A DNA stretch of 64,000 bases from Pseudoxanthomonas koreensis_A (lineage in GTDB: Bacteria > Pseudomonadota > Gammaproteobacteria > Xanthomonadales > Xanthomonadaceae): the NCBI RefSeq assembly GCF_041890415.1, contig NZ_CP169056.1, positions 1,054,001 to 1,118,000 on the forward strand, given 5' to 3'. Under the pieces are notes generated by a model. It was not told the origin of the DNA. It did no database searches and saw only the letters and a list, made by a program, of their open reading frames with translations. Made by a program: the position numbers and the translations under genes. Shown one piece after another: positions 35,199 to 45,922 of this stretch (position 1 is the stretch's first letter; every line of letters starts with the position of its first letter).

Positions 35199-36956
35199 GT
35201 GACCGACGCGGCGGGCATCATCCAGGCGCTGATCGCGCGCATGCCGCAGCGCGTGCCGCACGAGCGCAGCACCGGCATGCCGCACGGATGGGCACTGTGG
35301 ATGAAGGCCGAGTCGCCGCGGCCGGTGTCGACCCGCGCGGCGGAGATGGTCGCGGCGTTGTTGCGGCGGCCATCGGCTGCGCCGCAGCGCGAGCCGGAAC
35401 TGGACCGCTGGCGCGCACTGCTGGCCCTGTTCCGCCAGGGCTGGTCGCCGGCGCCACACGACGAGCGGCCGATCCGCTGGACCTCGGGCAGCGGCAGCCT
35501 GGTGCTGCACCTACTGTTCATCGTGGCGATGGCGTGGATTGCCTGGCTGCAGGCACAGCTGCCGCCGCCCCCGCCGGAAGCCGGTGGCGGCGGGGGCGCA
35601 CGGGTGGAGGTGGGATTCGTCGGCCGCGGCGACCCGGGCACGCCGCAGCCGGACCAGGGTGAGCAGGGCGCGGCTGCGCCCGCACAGCCCACGCCTCCGA
35701 CGCAATCGGCGGCCGCAAGCGCAGCGCAGGCAGCGCCCGCGGACGCGGCCGAAGACGGCGCCCTGGTCGAGGTGGCGGTGCCTGATCCGGTGCGGATCAG
35801 CAGCCCGGTTCCGGTGCCATTGCCGGCGGCGGATATCCCGCTGGCGGTGCGCGAGGTGCCCGAACCGGCGCAGGTTCCTGCCCCTGCCGAGCAGCCGGCG
35901 CAGGTCACCGAGGTGGAGCGCCCCACCATCGACTACGTGTTGCCGCCTGCCACGCCGCGCCAGTTGCAGGCGCGGCCCTTGCCCGAAGCCCAGCTGCGGC
36001 CGCGCGAGGTGAGCGTGGTGCAGGCACCGCCGGTGCAGGTGCCGCGGCCGCGCGCCATCGACATCCCGGCACCGGAACTGCTTGAACCGCAACTGCAGCA
36101 GCGTCCGGTGGATGCGCCGTTGCCGGAGGTGGCCACGCCGATGGCGCAGGTGCGCGTGCCGCAGGTGGAAGCGCGGGTGCCTGGAGCACCGCAGGCCGCG
36201 GTGCGGCAGCGCGAACTGGCCATGCCATCGCCGGCACCTGCGGCTGCGCAAGCCGAAACGGTGGCGCGGCCCGCCACGCCGGCAGCGGCCAGGCCGGCGG
36301 CATCGGGACAGGCGCCGGCGCCGGCCACTGCCGCAGCGGGCCCCGGACGCACTGCGGCCACTGCGGCGCCCGGCACGGCTCCGGGCGCGGCGTCGCCGGC
36401 TACGACCTCGGCCCGCAGCGGCTGGGAAAGCGCGCTGGCCGGCGACGACTGGGGCCAGTCCAGCCGAGGCCAGGAACGCCCGGGCGGGGCACCGGGGTTG
36501 TACGACGGCCAGGGCCGGATCCGCCTGCCTGGCGACCGCGGCGCTGAAGGTCCCGGCCGCGGCCCGGGTGCCGGCCCTGCTGCCGGCGAGGGCACGGCCG
36601 AGCGTGGCGCCCCCGGCGGGCAGAACGACACCTGGACCCGCGACCGCATCGCCCAGTCGGGCACCTGGCTCAAGCGGCCGCCATACGACTACGAGCCGAC
36701 CCGCTTCGACCAGTACTGGCTGCCGAACGAGTCGATACTGGCCGAGTGGGTGCGCAAGGGCATCAAGTCGGTTGCCATCCCGATCCCCGGCACCAATGGC
36801 AAGACCATCAACTGCGTGGTTTCGCTGCTGCAGCTGGGCGGCGGTTGCGGCCTGGGCGATCCCAACCTCAACGAGCAGCCAACCGTGGCCCGGCCGCCGC
36901 CGGATATCCCGTTCAAGCCGGAGCTGCAGGACGACAACGGCAGCGTCGCGCCGTAG
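35199..36956 (+). CDS. proline/alanine-rich single-pass membrane protein ('transmembrane repetitive protein')
   Basis: A 585-residue protein of unknown function. About 95 cytoplasmic residues precede one transmembrane helix (around 99-121, 'VLHLLFIVAMAWIAWLQ'). Then comes roughly 370 residues of Pro/Ala/Val/Gln/Glu-rich sequence, a likely extended periplasmic spacer, and a compact C-terminal domain of about 90 residues ('YDYEPTRFDQYWLPNESILA', 'IKSVAIPIPGTNGKTINCVV') with two cysteines. The topology resembles TonB or TolA, but no TonB C-terminal motif is seen. The start is GTG 35199, 17 bases after nfuA. Xanthomonad genomes carry relatives under the name used here. Confidence 0.7.
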   Translation: MTDAAGIIQALIARMPQRVPHERSTGMPHGWALWMKAESPRPVSTRAAEMVAALLRRPSAAPQREPELDRWRALLALFRQGWSPAPHDERPIRWTSGSGSLVLHLLFIVAMAWIAWLQAQLPPPPPEAGGGGGARVEVGFVGRGDPGTPQPDQGEQGAAAPAQPTPPTQSAAASAAQAAPADAAEDGALVEVAVPDPVRISSPVPVPLPAADIPLAVREVPEPAQVPAPAEQPAQVTEVERPTIDYVLPPATPRQLQARPLPEAQLRPREVSVVQAPPVQVPRPRAIDIPAPELLEPQLQQRPVDAPLPEVATPMAQVRVPQVEARVPGAPQAAVRQRELAMPSPAPAAAQAETVARPATPAAARPAASGQAPAPATAAAGPGRTAATAAPGTAPGAASPATTSARSGWESALAGDDWGQSSRGQERPGGAPGLYDGQGRIRLPGDRGAEGPGRGPGAGPAAGEGTAERGAPGGQNDTWTRDRIAQSGTWLKRPPYDYEPTRFDQYWLPNESILAEWVRKGIKSVAIPIPGTNGKTINCVVSLLQLGGGCGLGDPNLNEQPTVARPPPDIPFKPELQDDNGSVAP

Positions 36957-36984
36957 CCGCCGGTGGCCGGCGCGCGCGTCCTGC

Positions 36985-36990
36985 TAGAAT
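36985..36990 (+). promoter_or_regulatory. -10 box (TAGAAT) before prfB
   Basis: TAGAAT lies 32 bases before ATG 37023, giving a short conventional leader. Confidence 0.45.
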
Positions 36991-37022
36991 CTGCGGCCGA
37001 TTTTCCTCTCCGCAGCCCTGCC

Positions 37023-38151
37023 ATGATCGAGCTCAATCCCGTCCGCCAGCGCATCGCCGACCTCACCGGCCGGGTGCTTTCGCTACGGGGGTATCTTTGA
37101 CTACGACGCCAAGAAGGAGCGTCTGGAAGAGGTCAACCGCGAGCTGGAGCTGCCCACCGTCTGGGACGACCCGGAGCGGGCCCAGGCCCTGGGCCGCGAG
37201 CGCGCGCTGCTGGACAAGACCGTCGGCGGCATCGCCACGGTGCTCGATGGCCTGAACGAATCGGCCGAGTTGCTGGAGCTGGCCGAGGGCGAACAGGACG
37301 AGGACACCGCCAATGCGGTACTCGCCGACGTGGGCCAGTACGAGAAGCACATCGAGGCGCTGGAATTCCAGCGCATGTTCTCCGGGCAGATGGACCCGGC
37401 CAACGCCTTCGTCGATATCCAGGCCGGTGCCGGCGGCACCGAGGCCCAGGACTGGGCCGAGATCCTGCTGCGCATGTACCTGCGCTGGTGCGAATCGCGC
37501 GACTGGAAGACCGAGCTGCTGGAAGTCTCCGGCGGCGACGTGGCCGGGATCAAGTCGGCCACCTTCCGGGTCGAGGGCGACTTCGCCTACGGCTGGCTGA
37601 AGACCGAAACCGGCGTGCACCGGCTGGTGCGCAAGAGCCCGTTCGACTCGGACAACCGCCGGCACACCAGCTTCACCTCGGTGTTCGTGGCGCCCGAGGT
37701 CGACGACAAGATCGACATCGAGATCAACCCGGCCGACCTGAAGACCGACGTGTACCGCTCATCCGGCGCCGGCGGCCAGCACGTCAACAAGACCGAGTCG
37801 GCGGTGCGCATCACCCATGTGCCGTCCGGGATCGTGGTGGCCTGCCAGACCGAGCGCAGCCAGCACGCCAACCGCGACCGCGCGATGAAGATGCTGGCGG
37901 CCAAGCTGTACGAGCTGGAGATCCAGAAGCGCAACGCGGAGAAGGACGCGGTGGAGGCGACCAAGTCCGACATCGGCTGGGGCAGCCAGATCCGCAACTA
38001 CGTGCTGGACCAGAGCCGGATCAAGGACCTGCGCACCGGCATCGAGCGCAGCGACACGCAGAAGGTGCTGGACGGCGACCTGGACGAGTTCGTCGAGGCC
38101 AGCCTCAAGGCCGGCCTGGCGGTGGGCGCCAAACGCACCGACGCGGCCTGA
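37023..38151 (+). CDS. prfB: peptide chain release factor 2, with programmed +1 frameshift
   Basis: RF2 terminates translation at UGA and UAA. The gene opens with 25 codons in one frame, reaches an in-frame TGA at 37098-37100, and continues in the +1 frame from GAC 37099, giving about 375 residues in total. The slippery site CTT TGA C and the upstream CGGGGG internal Shine-Dalgarno are the classic autoregulatory frameshift signal: low RF2 slows termination and favours the shift. The catalytic GGQ is present in 'SSGAGGQHVNKTESAVRI', and the UGA-recognition SPF motif in 'VRKSPFDSDNRRHTSF'. It is followed by lysS, the usual pairing, and then the rpf genes. Confidence 0.97.
37086..37101 (+). promoter_or_regulatory. 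prfB +1 frameshift signal
   Basis: CGGGGGTATCTTTGAC: a purine-rich internal Shine-Dalgarno-like element three bases before CTT, the in-frame UGA stop, and a following C, which weakens termination. Frame +1 resumes at GAC. Confidence 0.95.
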
Positions 38152-38152
38152 C

Positions 38153-38234
38153 CGTCGTTCCCGCGCAGGCGGGGACTCCAGCCCGGGCTGGGATGACGTT
38201 GGACACACCGGTTCCCGCCCGCGCGGGAACGACG
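38153..38234. repeat. 13-bp inverted repeat between prfB and lysS
   Basis: CGTCGTTCCCGCG (38153-38165) is repeated as its exact reverse complement at 38222-38234, separated by 56 bases. Short dispersed palindromes of this kind, with a CGTTCCCGCG core, are common in proteobacterial intergenic DNA. It could form a long-range hairpin in the prfB-lysS transcript. Confidence 0.65.
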
Positions 38235-38279
38235 CAGGAACGTCCCGCCTGGCGGGGCGATGCGCAAGACGGGCAAGAG

Positions 38280-39797
<1,518 letters not shown>

Positions 39798-40008
39798 GGC
39801 AGGCCAGGCGGCCTGCACGAGGGCCTGCGTCCCCGCAGCACGGGGGCTTCTGGCATGTTTCCTGCGTGCCTGCATCCTCGGGGTGCAGCCCGCCGTATGA
39901 CGCTTGCACGCCGGACCGGGCGCCACGCGGCGGGGGCCGGCAGGATGCGGACGCAGGCTGGCGCGCGCTATTCTCGTGGGCCCGAGCCGGGCGCAGCGGA
40001 GCAGGACC

Positions 40009-41076
40009 TTGGATATCGTCATCGTCGACGACCAGGCATCGGCACGCACGATGCTGCGCCACATCATCGAAGACATCGCCTCGGAACTGGCGGTGCACGA
40101 TTTCGGCGACGCGCGCCAGGCGCTGGCCTGGTGCGACGACAACCCCACCGACCTGCTGCTGCTGGATTACCGCATGCCGGGCATGGACGGGCTGGAGTTT
40201 GCCCGCCGCTTCCGCCGCCAACCCAGGCACCGCGACATCCCGATCATCCTGGTGACCGTGGTCGGCGACGAGCCGGTGCGCCAGGCCGCACTGGAAACCG
40301 GGGTGATCGACTTCCTGGTCAAGCCGGTGCGTCCGCGCGAACTGCGCGCCCGCTGCCACAACCTGCTGCAGCTGCGCCAGCAGTCGGAGACGGTGAAGCA
40401 GCGCGCGCTGTCGCTGGAGCAGCACCTGCTGTCGAGCATGCACGAGGTGGAAGAGCGCGAGCGCGAGACGCTCTCGCGCCTGGCGCGGGCGATCGAATAC
40501 CGCGATTCGGGTACCAGTGCATACCTGGAACGCATGTCGCGGGTGGCCGGGCTGATCGCCGAGGCCATGGGCCTGCCCGAGGACCAGGCGCGCACCATCG
40601 AGATGGCCGCACCGCTGCACGACATGGGCAAGATCGCCATCCCCGATGCGGTGCTGATGAAGCCCGGCAAGCTGGACGAGGATGAGATGGCGGTGATGCG
40701 CCGCCACCCGCGCATCGGCTACGAACTGCTGGCCGGCAGCCGCAACCGGCTGATCCAGGCAGGCGCGCTGATCGCGCTGCGCCACCACGAGCGCTACGAC
40801 GGCAGTGGCTATCCCGACGGCCTGGCCGGCGAGGCCATTCCGCTGGAGGCACGGGTGGTGGCCGTGGCCGACGTGTTCGATGCGCTGATTTCGCCGCGGC
40901 CGTACAAGAAGGCATGGACCGTCGATGCCGCGCTGGCCTTCCTCTACGCCCAGCGCGGACGCCTGTTCGACCCGCAGTGCGTGGATGCCCTGGTGCGCAG
41001 CCACGACCGCCTGCAGCAGATCTGCGCGCAGTATTCGACCGCGTTCGCGCGGCCAGGGGGAAGCACGGATGCGTGA
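40009..41076 (+). CDS. rpfG: c-di-GMP phosphodiesterase response regulator (REC/HD-GYP)
   Basis: RpfG is the output protein of diffusible-signal-factor sensing. On phosphorylation by RpfC its HD-GYP domain degrades c-di-GMP. The receiver has phosphoacceptor D53 in 'LLLLDYRMPGMDG'. The HD residues are H204-D205 in 'LHDMGKIAIPD' and the GYP motif is 267-269 in 'YDGSGYPDGLAG'. TTG 40009 is chosen: it sits just ahead of the receiver's first strand, has GGAG/AGGA upstream, and a likely -10 (TATTCT, 39969-39974) lies before it. GTG 39976 is an alternative. Its stop overlaps the rpfC start by eight bases. Confidence 0.93.
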   Translation: MDIVIVDDQASARTMLRHIIEDIASELAVHDFGDARQALAWCDDNPTDLLLLDYRMPGMDGLEFARRFRRQPRHRDIPIILVTVVGDEPVRQAALETGVIDFLVKPVRPRELRARCHNLLQLRQQSETVKQRALSLEQHLLSSMHEVEERERETLSRLARAIEYRDSGTSAYLERMSRVAGLIAEAMGLPEDQARTIEMAAPLHDMGKIAIPDAVLMKPGKLDEDEMAVMRRHPRIGYELLAGSRNRLIQAGALIALRHHERYDGSGYPDGLAGEAIPLEARVVAVADVFDALISPRPYKKAWTVDAALAFLYAQRGRLFDPQCVDALVRSHDRLQQICAQYSTAFARPGGSTDA

Positions 41077-43249
41077 GGCGGCCGCCTGGGTGAAGGAGCG
41101 GCTGTCCGGCCGCAGCGACAGCGAGCACGCGCAGGCGCTGGTGCGCATCGCGCTGATCGCCCTGATCCTGGGCTACGTGCTGCTGCATGGCCCGCGCGAC
41201 AACGCGGATCCGACCAGGTACCGCGACGTGCTGGCCATCGTGCTGGGCGGGCTGGTGCTGGGCCTGGGCCTGTTCAGTGCGCTGCTTGCCAACCCGGAGC
41301 GATCGGACGTGCGCCGCGTGCTGGGCATGCTGGCCGACTACGGGCTGATGGCCGCCGGCATGATCCGCATGGGCGAGCCGCTGGCCTGGGTCTACGTGGT
41401 GGTGATGTGGGTCACCGTGGGCAACGGCCTGCGCTATGGCAATCGCTATCTGCTGCTGGCCGTGGGCATGGCCATCTGCAGTTTCGGTGCGGTCCTGCTG
41501 GTGAGCGATTACTGGGCCGGTACCGGCGTGCTGGGCCTGGGCCTGCTTGGTGGCCTGGCCGCGATCCCGCTGTACCTGTCCAGCCTGCTGAAGCGCCTGA
41601 CCAGTGCCACCGCCGAGGCGCACCGTGCCAGCGAGGCCAAGAGCCGCTTCCTGGCCAACATGAGCCATGAATTCCGCACCCCCCTCAATGGCCTGGCCGG
41701 CATGACCGAGTTGCTGGCCACGACCAGCCTGGACGACGAGCAGCGCGAATGCGTGCGCACCATCCAGGCCTCCACCCGCAGCCTGCTGGCGCTGGTGGAG
41801 GACGTGCTGGACATCTCCGCCATCGAGGCAGGCAAGCTCAAGCTCTATCCCGAGGATTTCTCGCCGCGCGAGCTGGTGGCCGGCATCGGCCTGGTGCTGC
41901 AGCCGCAGGCCCGGGCCAAGAACCTGGACTACCTGGTGGTGATCGACGAGCGCGTGCCCGAGCTGCTGCGCGGCGACGCCGGCCATCTGCGCCAGGTGCT
42001 GCTCAACCTGGTGGGCAATGCGGTCAAGTTCACCGAGCGCGGCCGGATCCGGGTGGACGTGGGCCTGGTGCCGGGCGCAGAGGCCGACGCCCGCCTGCGC
42101 TTGCGGTTTGCAGTCACCGATACCGGCGTGGGCGTGCCCGATGGCATGCGCGAACGGCTGTTCGATGCGTTCGAACAAGCCGACGCCGGCCTTGCCCGGC
42201 GCTACGGCGGCACCGGCCTGGGCACCACCATCGCGCGCGGCCTGACCGAGGCGATGGGCGGGCGGATCGGGGTCGAGAGCCGGGACCAGCAGGGCAGCTG
42301 CTTCTGGATCGAGGTTCCGTTCGACCATCCTGCCGCGCCGGCGCGCACCCCGGCCATCGACCTGGCCGCCGCCGACGGCACCACCCAGGCAGGCAGCGGC
42401 AACGTCATCGCGTTCACCGATCCGTTCCTGCGCCATCGTGCGCGGATCCGTTCGATGCACGTGCTGGTGGCCGACGACTACGAGGCCAACCGCACGGTGC
42501 TGCAGCGGCTCCTGCAGAAGGCCGGGCACCGGGTGACCGTCGCCGATGGCGGCGAGCGCGCGCTGGACCTGCTGGCAGATGCCGACTACGACGCGGTGGT
42601 GGTGGACCTGCACATGCCCGGGGTCAGCGGCCTGGACCTGTTGCGGCAACTGCGGGCGATGCAGGCCGGAGCCGGCGCGTCCACGCCGGTGATCATCCTC
42701 AGTGCCGATGTCACGCCCGAAGCCATCCAGCGCTGTACCCAGGCCGGCGCCCACGCGTTCCTGTCCAAGCCGGTGTCGGCCGCGCGCCTGCTGGACGTGC
42801 TTGCCGGCATCGCCATCCATCCCGGCCGCCGCCTGGAGCCGGCGGCCGTGGATGCCAGGCCCGGACCGACGGCCAATGGTCCGTTCGACCCCTCGGTGCT
42901 CGACGAGCTGGCGTCACTGGAGCTGGGCGCGGAGTTCGAGCGCGAGTTCATCGGCAACTGCCTGGCCGACGTCGCCGCATGCCTGGGGGCGATGCGCAGC
43001 GCTGGCGAAGCCGGCCATTGGGAGCAGGTGCGCGAGCAGGCGCATGCGCTCAAGGGCGTGGCCGCCAATACCGGCCTGGTCGGGGTGGCCGACCAGGGCG
43101 GGCAGATCATGCACCTGGCCGACTGGCAGGTGCGCGCCGAATGGCGCCAGCGCGTGGCCGCGCTGGAGACCGGCCTGGCACAGGGCCGCAAGCTCCTGGC
43201 CACGCGCCTGCGTGGCCCGGAGGCCGGGGCGCGCGACGGCGAGAGCTGA
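41069..43249 (+). CDS. rpfC: diffusible-signal-factor sensor hybrid kinase
   Basis: RpfC senses the fatty acid DSF and passes phosphate to RpfG. The 726-residue protein has five transmembrane helices (about 22-175), then HisKA with H200 in 'NMSHEFRTPLNG', an HATPase domain ('NLVGNAVKF', 'DTGVGVP', 'GGTGLGTTI'), a receiver with D513 ('VVDLHMPG') and a C-terminal Hpt domain with H659 ('QAHALKGVAANTG'). These are within two residues of the positions in Xanthomonas campestris RpfC (H198, D512, H657). Its receiver also binds RpfF to limit DSF synthesis in the known system. It is convergent with rpfF, nine bases apart. Confidence 0.95.
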   Translation: MREAAAWVKERLSGRSDSEHAQALVRIALIALILGYVLLHGPRDNADPTRYRDVLAIVLGGLVLGLGLFSALLANPERSDVRRVLGMLADYGLMAAGMIRMGEPLAWVYVVVMWVTVGNGLRYGNRYLLLAVGMAICSFGAVLLVSDYWAGTGVLGLGLLGGLAAIPLYLSSLLKRLTSATAEAHRASEAKSRFLANMSHEFRTPLNGLAGMTELLATTSLDDEQRECVRTIQASTRSLLALVEDVLDISAIEAGKLKLYPEDFSPRELVAGIGLVLQPQARAKNLDYLVVIDERVPELLRGDAGHLRQVLLNLVGNAVKFTERGRIRVDVGLVPGAEADARLRLRFAVTDTGVGVPDGMRERLFDAFEQADAGLARRYGGTGLGTTIARGLTEAMGGRIGVESRDQQGSCFWIEVPFDHPAAPARTPAIDLAAADGTTQAGSGNVIAFTDPFLRHRARIRSMHVLVADDYEANRTVLQRLLQKAGHRVTVADGGERALDLLADADYDAVVVDLHMPGVSGLDLLRQLRAMQAGAGASTPVIILSADVTPEAIQRCTQAGAHAFLSKPVSAARLLDVLAGIAIHPGRRLEPAAVDARPGPTANGPFDPSVLDELASLELGAEFEREFIGNCLADVAACLGAMRSAGEAGHWEQVREQAHALKGVAANTGLVGVADQGGQIMHLADWQVRAEWRQRVAALETGLAQGRKLLATRLRGPEAGARDGES

Positions 43250-43258
43250 GCGCCGCGC

Positions 43259-44125
43259 TCAGGCGGCAGCGTCGGCCCTGCGGGTCTGTGCGCGCACGAT
43301 GCGTTCCATGGTCCGCAGCGATTTGGCGTGCAGCGCCAGCGCGGTATCCACCCAGACTTCGGTGATCCGCATCAGCTCTTCGAGCGCCACCGGCTGGCCG
43401 AGCTGGCGAACCGCGTTCATCGCCAGGTACGCGTGCGGCGCGCGTTGCTGGCGGCGGACCAGTTCGTGCACCGCGCGCTCGCCCTGGCCGCGCGGCACCA
43501 GCACGTCGACGATGCCCAGGCGATACATCTCGGCGCTGTCGTGGATCTCGCCACCGAGGATCATCTTCTCGGCCACGCGCGCCGGCACCCGCCGGCACAG
43601 GAACGAATAGGCGCCCATGCCGGGGAACAGGCCGAACAGCACCTCGGGCAGGCCCATGCCCACGCCTTCCTCGGCCACGATGGTGTGGCAGGCCAGGGCC
43701 ATTTCCAGGCCTCCGCCCAGCGCATCGCCCTGGATCAGGGCCACGGTGTGGATGTCACCGCCGAAGCCGGTATGCAGGTGGTGCACGCCTTCCACGCAGC
43801 GGCGTGCGTAGGCCAGCAGGCCCTCGCGGTCACCGTTGCGGATCAGGCGCATGAACAGGTCCAGGTCGCCGCCCAGGTTGTAGGCGTCGGCGGCCGAGGC
43901 CAGGACGAAGTGGCGCAGCCTGCCAGGCGCGGGGCCGGACCGCGGCGCAGTGATCGCGCGCATGTACCGCCACATGTCCTCGAGCATCTCGAAACGGCAG
44001 CACGGCCGCACGCCAGGACTGGCGTCGGCGTGCATGTACAGCCAGTGCGTGTCGCCGTCAGCGGGGTCGCTGGCGCGGATGGTGGGAAACCGGTCGCTAC
44101 GCTGCAGCTTTTCGAGTGTGCTCAT
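43259..44125 (-). CDS. rpfF: DSF synthase (crotonase superfamily)
   Basis: RpfF makes the cis-2-unsaturated fatty acid signal (DSF) by acting as a dehydratase and thioesterase on 3-hydroxyacyl-ACP. The 288-residue protein contains both catalytic glutamates at the exact positions known in Xanthomonas, E141 ('GGGLEMALAC') and E161 ('GLPEVLFGLFPGMG'). Together with rpfC and rpfG the full synthesis-sensing-output loop is encoded here. The usual upstream partner rpfB (fatty acyl-CoA ligase that turns the signal over) is absent: psd lies there instead. Confidence 0.96.
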   Translation of the reverse strand: MSTLEKLQRSDRFPTIRASDPADGDTHWLYMHADASPGVRPCCRFEMLEDMWRYMRAITAPRSGPAPGRLRHFVLASAADAYNLGGDLDLFMRLIRNGDREGLLAYARRCVEGVHHLHTGFGGDIHTVALIQGDALGGGLEMALACHTIVAEEGVGMGLPEVLFGLFPGMGAYSFLCRRVPARVAEKMILGGEIHDSAEMYRLGIVDVLVPRGQGERAVHELVRRQQRAPHAYLAMNAVRQLGQPVALEELMRITEVWVDTALALHAKSLRTMERIVRAQTRRADAAA

Positions 44126-44302
44126 TGCGTCTTCTCCGAAGGGCAGGAGCCCGCCGGTCGGGGGTGGAGCAGCGGGCTTGGCGTTGCGCCGGCCATGCTA
44201 CACCTCGGAAACGCGCGCACACGGGGCCGCCGGGCGTGGCCACGGCAGCCGGATGTGAAGACGCCGGACGGCCTTGCCCGGCCGCCGGAGCATACGTGCG
44301 GA

Positions 44303-45151
44303 TCAGCCGGGCCGATGGGCCAGTGCCTGGCCCAGGCGCACCGGGGACTCCGCGCCAAGCCCGGCCGCCAACGTCGCCGCGCCGGGCGGCAGCAGCACGA
44401 TCACGGTCGAGCCGTAGTTGAAGCGCGCCATCTCGGCGAAGCGCTCCAGCTTGATGCCGCGGCCGCGGTAGTCGGTGCGGGTGACCGCATCGCCATAGGC
44501 GGGGATCTCCACGCCGCCCCACACCGTTTCCACGCCCGACACCAGCAATGCACCGACCATCACCGAGACCATCGGCCCGAAGTCGGTGTCGAAGTGGCAG
44601 ACCAGCCGCTCGTTGCGCGCGAACAGCCGCGGCACCCGGGCGACCGCCGCCGGGCCGACGCTGAACAGCCGTCCGGGCACGTGCACCGTCTCGCGCAGGA
44701 TGCCGGTCCAGGGCATGTGCACGCGGTGGTAGTCGCGCGGCGACAGGTACACCGTCGCGAAGCTGCCACCAGCGAACACCCGCGCCGCTTCCGCATCGCC
44801 GAGCAGTTCGGCGGCGGTGAACGCGCGGCCCTTGGCCTGGAAGATGCGGCCGTCGGCCTCGATCGCACCGAGCTGGCTGATCCGGCCGTCGGCCGGCATC
44901 AGCAAGGCGCGCGGGTCCGGGTCCGGCACGCGCGCACCCGGCTTCAGGGCGCGGGTGAAGAATGCATTGAAGCTGGGGTAGGCGGCTGGATCCGGCTCTG
45001 CCGCCTCGTCCAGGTCCACGCCGAAACGACGCACCACCGTGTCGATGAACCACGCCTTCAGGCGCGGGTCCTGCGAGTACGCGGCGCGGCGCGCCAGGGT
45101 CGACAGCAGCCGATGCGGCAGCGCCCAGCTCAGCGTGGTGAGCAGGCTCAT
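44303..45151 (-). CDS. psd: phosphatidylserine decarboxylase proenzyme
   Basis: Psd makes phosphatidylethanolamine at the inner membrane and cleaves itself to form a pyruvoyl group. The 282-residue proenzyme has 'LMPADGRISQLG', the catalytic 'YLSPRDYHRVHMPWTG', and the self-processing site 'FNYGSTVIVLLP', where the bond before the Ser of GST is cut. Its ATG overlaps the stop of the SCO gene by four bases (ATGA), so the two are coupled. The gap to rpfF is 177 bases. Confidence 0.93.
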   Translation of the reverse strand: MSLLTTLSWALPHRLLSTLARRAAYSQDPRLKAWFIDTVVRRFGVDLDEAAEPDPAAYPSFNAFFTRALKPGARVPDPDPRALLMPADGRISQLGAIEADGRIFQAKGRAFTAAELLGDAEAARVFAGGSFATVYLSPRDYHRVHMPWTGILRETVHVPGRLFSVGPAAVARVPRLFARNERLVCHFDTDFGPMVSVMVGALLVSGVETVWGGVEIPAYGDAVTRTDYRGRGIKLERFAEMARFNYGSTVIVLLPPGAATLAAGLGAESPVRLGQALAHRPG

Positions 45152-45804
45152 GGCGCAGGTTCCGCGGCGGCGTGCAGGCGCAGCAGGTCTGCGGCGATGG
45201 CCTGGGGATCGAACGGCGGGCGGATCAGGCCGGCCAGCCGCCCCTGCGGATCGAGCAGGGCGATGTTGGCCGAATGGTCCACGCTGTAGTCATCCGGGTT
45301 CTGCCCGATGTTCTTGCCCGGCACCTTCATGAACACGAAGCCCAGCGAGGTGGCGAACTTTTCCAGCGCCGGCACGTCGGCGGTGGCGGCCAGGGTGTCG
45401 GGATGGAAGGCGTGCGCATATTCGCCCGCCTTGGCCGGGGAGTCCCGCTCCGGATCGACCGAGACGAACAGTACCCGCGGACGGGTGGCTTCCGGCAGCG
45501 CCTCCCACTGCTTCTGCGCCTGGGCCAGCTGGGCCAGGGTCATCGGGCATACGTCCGGGCAAAAGGTGAAGCCGAGGAAGGCCAGGGTCCAGTGGCCGGC
45601 CAGCTCGCCCGGCACCAGCGGCGTGCCGTCGGACTGGCGCAGGTTGAAGGGCGGCAGTTCACGCGTCTGCGGCAGCAGGGTGACGGCCTGGAACGCGGGC
45701 GCCCCGGTGCCGGCGTCGCGGCCGAAGAAGTGGCTGGCGGCCAGCAGCCCCAGCCCGGCCGCCAGTGCGGCGGCGAGGATGTAGCCGAAGGTGCGGTTGA
45801 ACAT
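45148..45804 (-). CDS. SCO1/SenC family copper chaperone-like protein
   Basis: A 218-residue protein with one N-terminal membrane anchor and a periplasmic thioredoxin fold. The copper/thiol motif CPDVCP is in 'FLGFTFCPDVCPMTLAQL', and the distal His ligand is in 'DYSVDHSANIALLD'. SCO proteins deliver copper to the CuA site of cytochrome oxidase or act as thiol reductases. No oxidase genes are nearby. ATG 45804 (MFNRTFGY) precedes the anchor directly. It is the first gene of a pair with psd. Confidence 0.88.
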   Translation of the reverse strand: MFNRTFGYILAAALAAGLGLLAASHFFGRDAGTGAPAFQAVTLLPQTRELPPFNLRQSDGTPLVPGELAGHWTLAFLGFTFCPDVCPMTLAQLAQAQKQWEALPEATRPRVLFVSVDPERDSPAKAGEYAHAFHPDTLAATADVPALEKFATSLGFVFMKVPGKNIGQNPDDYSVDHSANIALLDPQGRLAGLIRPPFDPQAIAADLLRLHAAAEPAP

Positions 45805-45874
45805 GCGGCGGGCGTCCGGTCTTGCGGGACCGGCCATGATACCGGGCGCGGCCGGGGGCGGGCCGGCCATCGCC

Positions 45875-45880
45875 TATAAT
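45875..45880 (+). promoter_or_regulatory. consensus -10 box (TATAAT) of prmB
   Basis: A perfect TATAAT lies in the 118-base gap between the divergent SCO and prmB genes. The predicted leader to ATG 45923 is about 35 bases. Confidence 0.6.
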
Positions 45881-45922
45881 CGCCGGCCTTTCCGAACCGG
45901 TGCGCCATCCGGCGCCGCGCCC

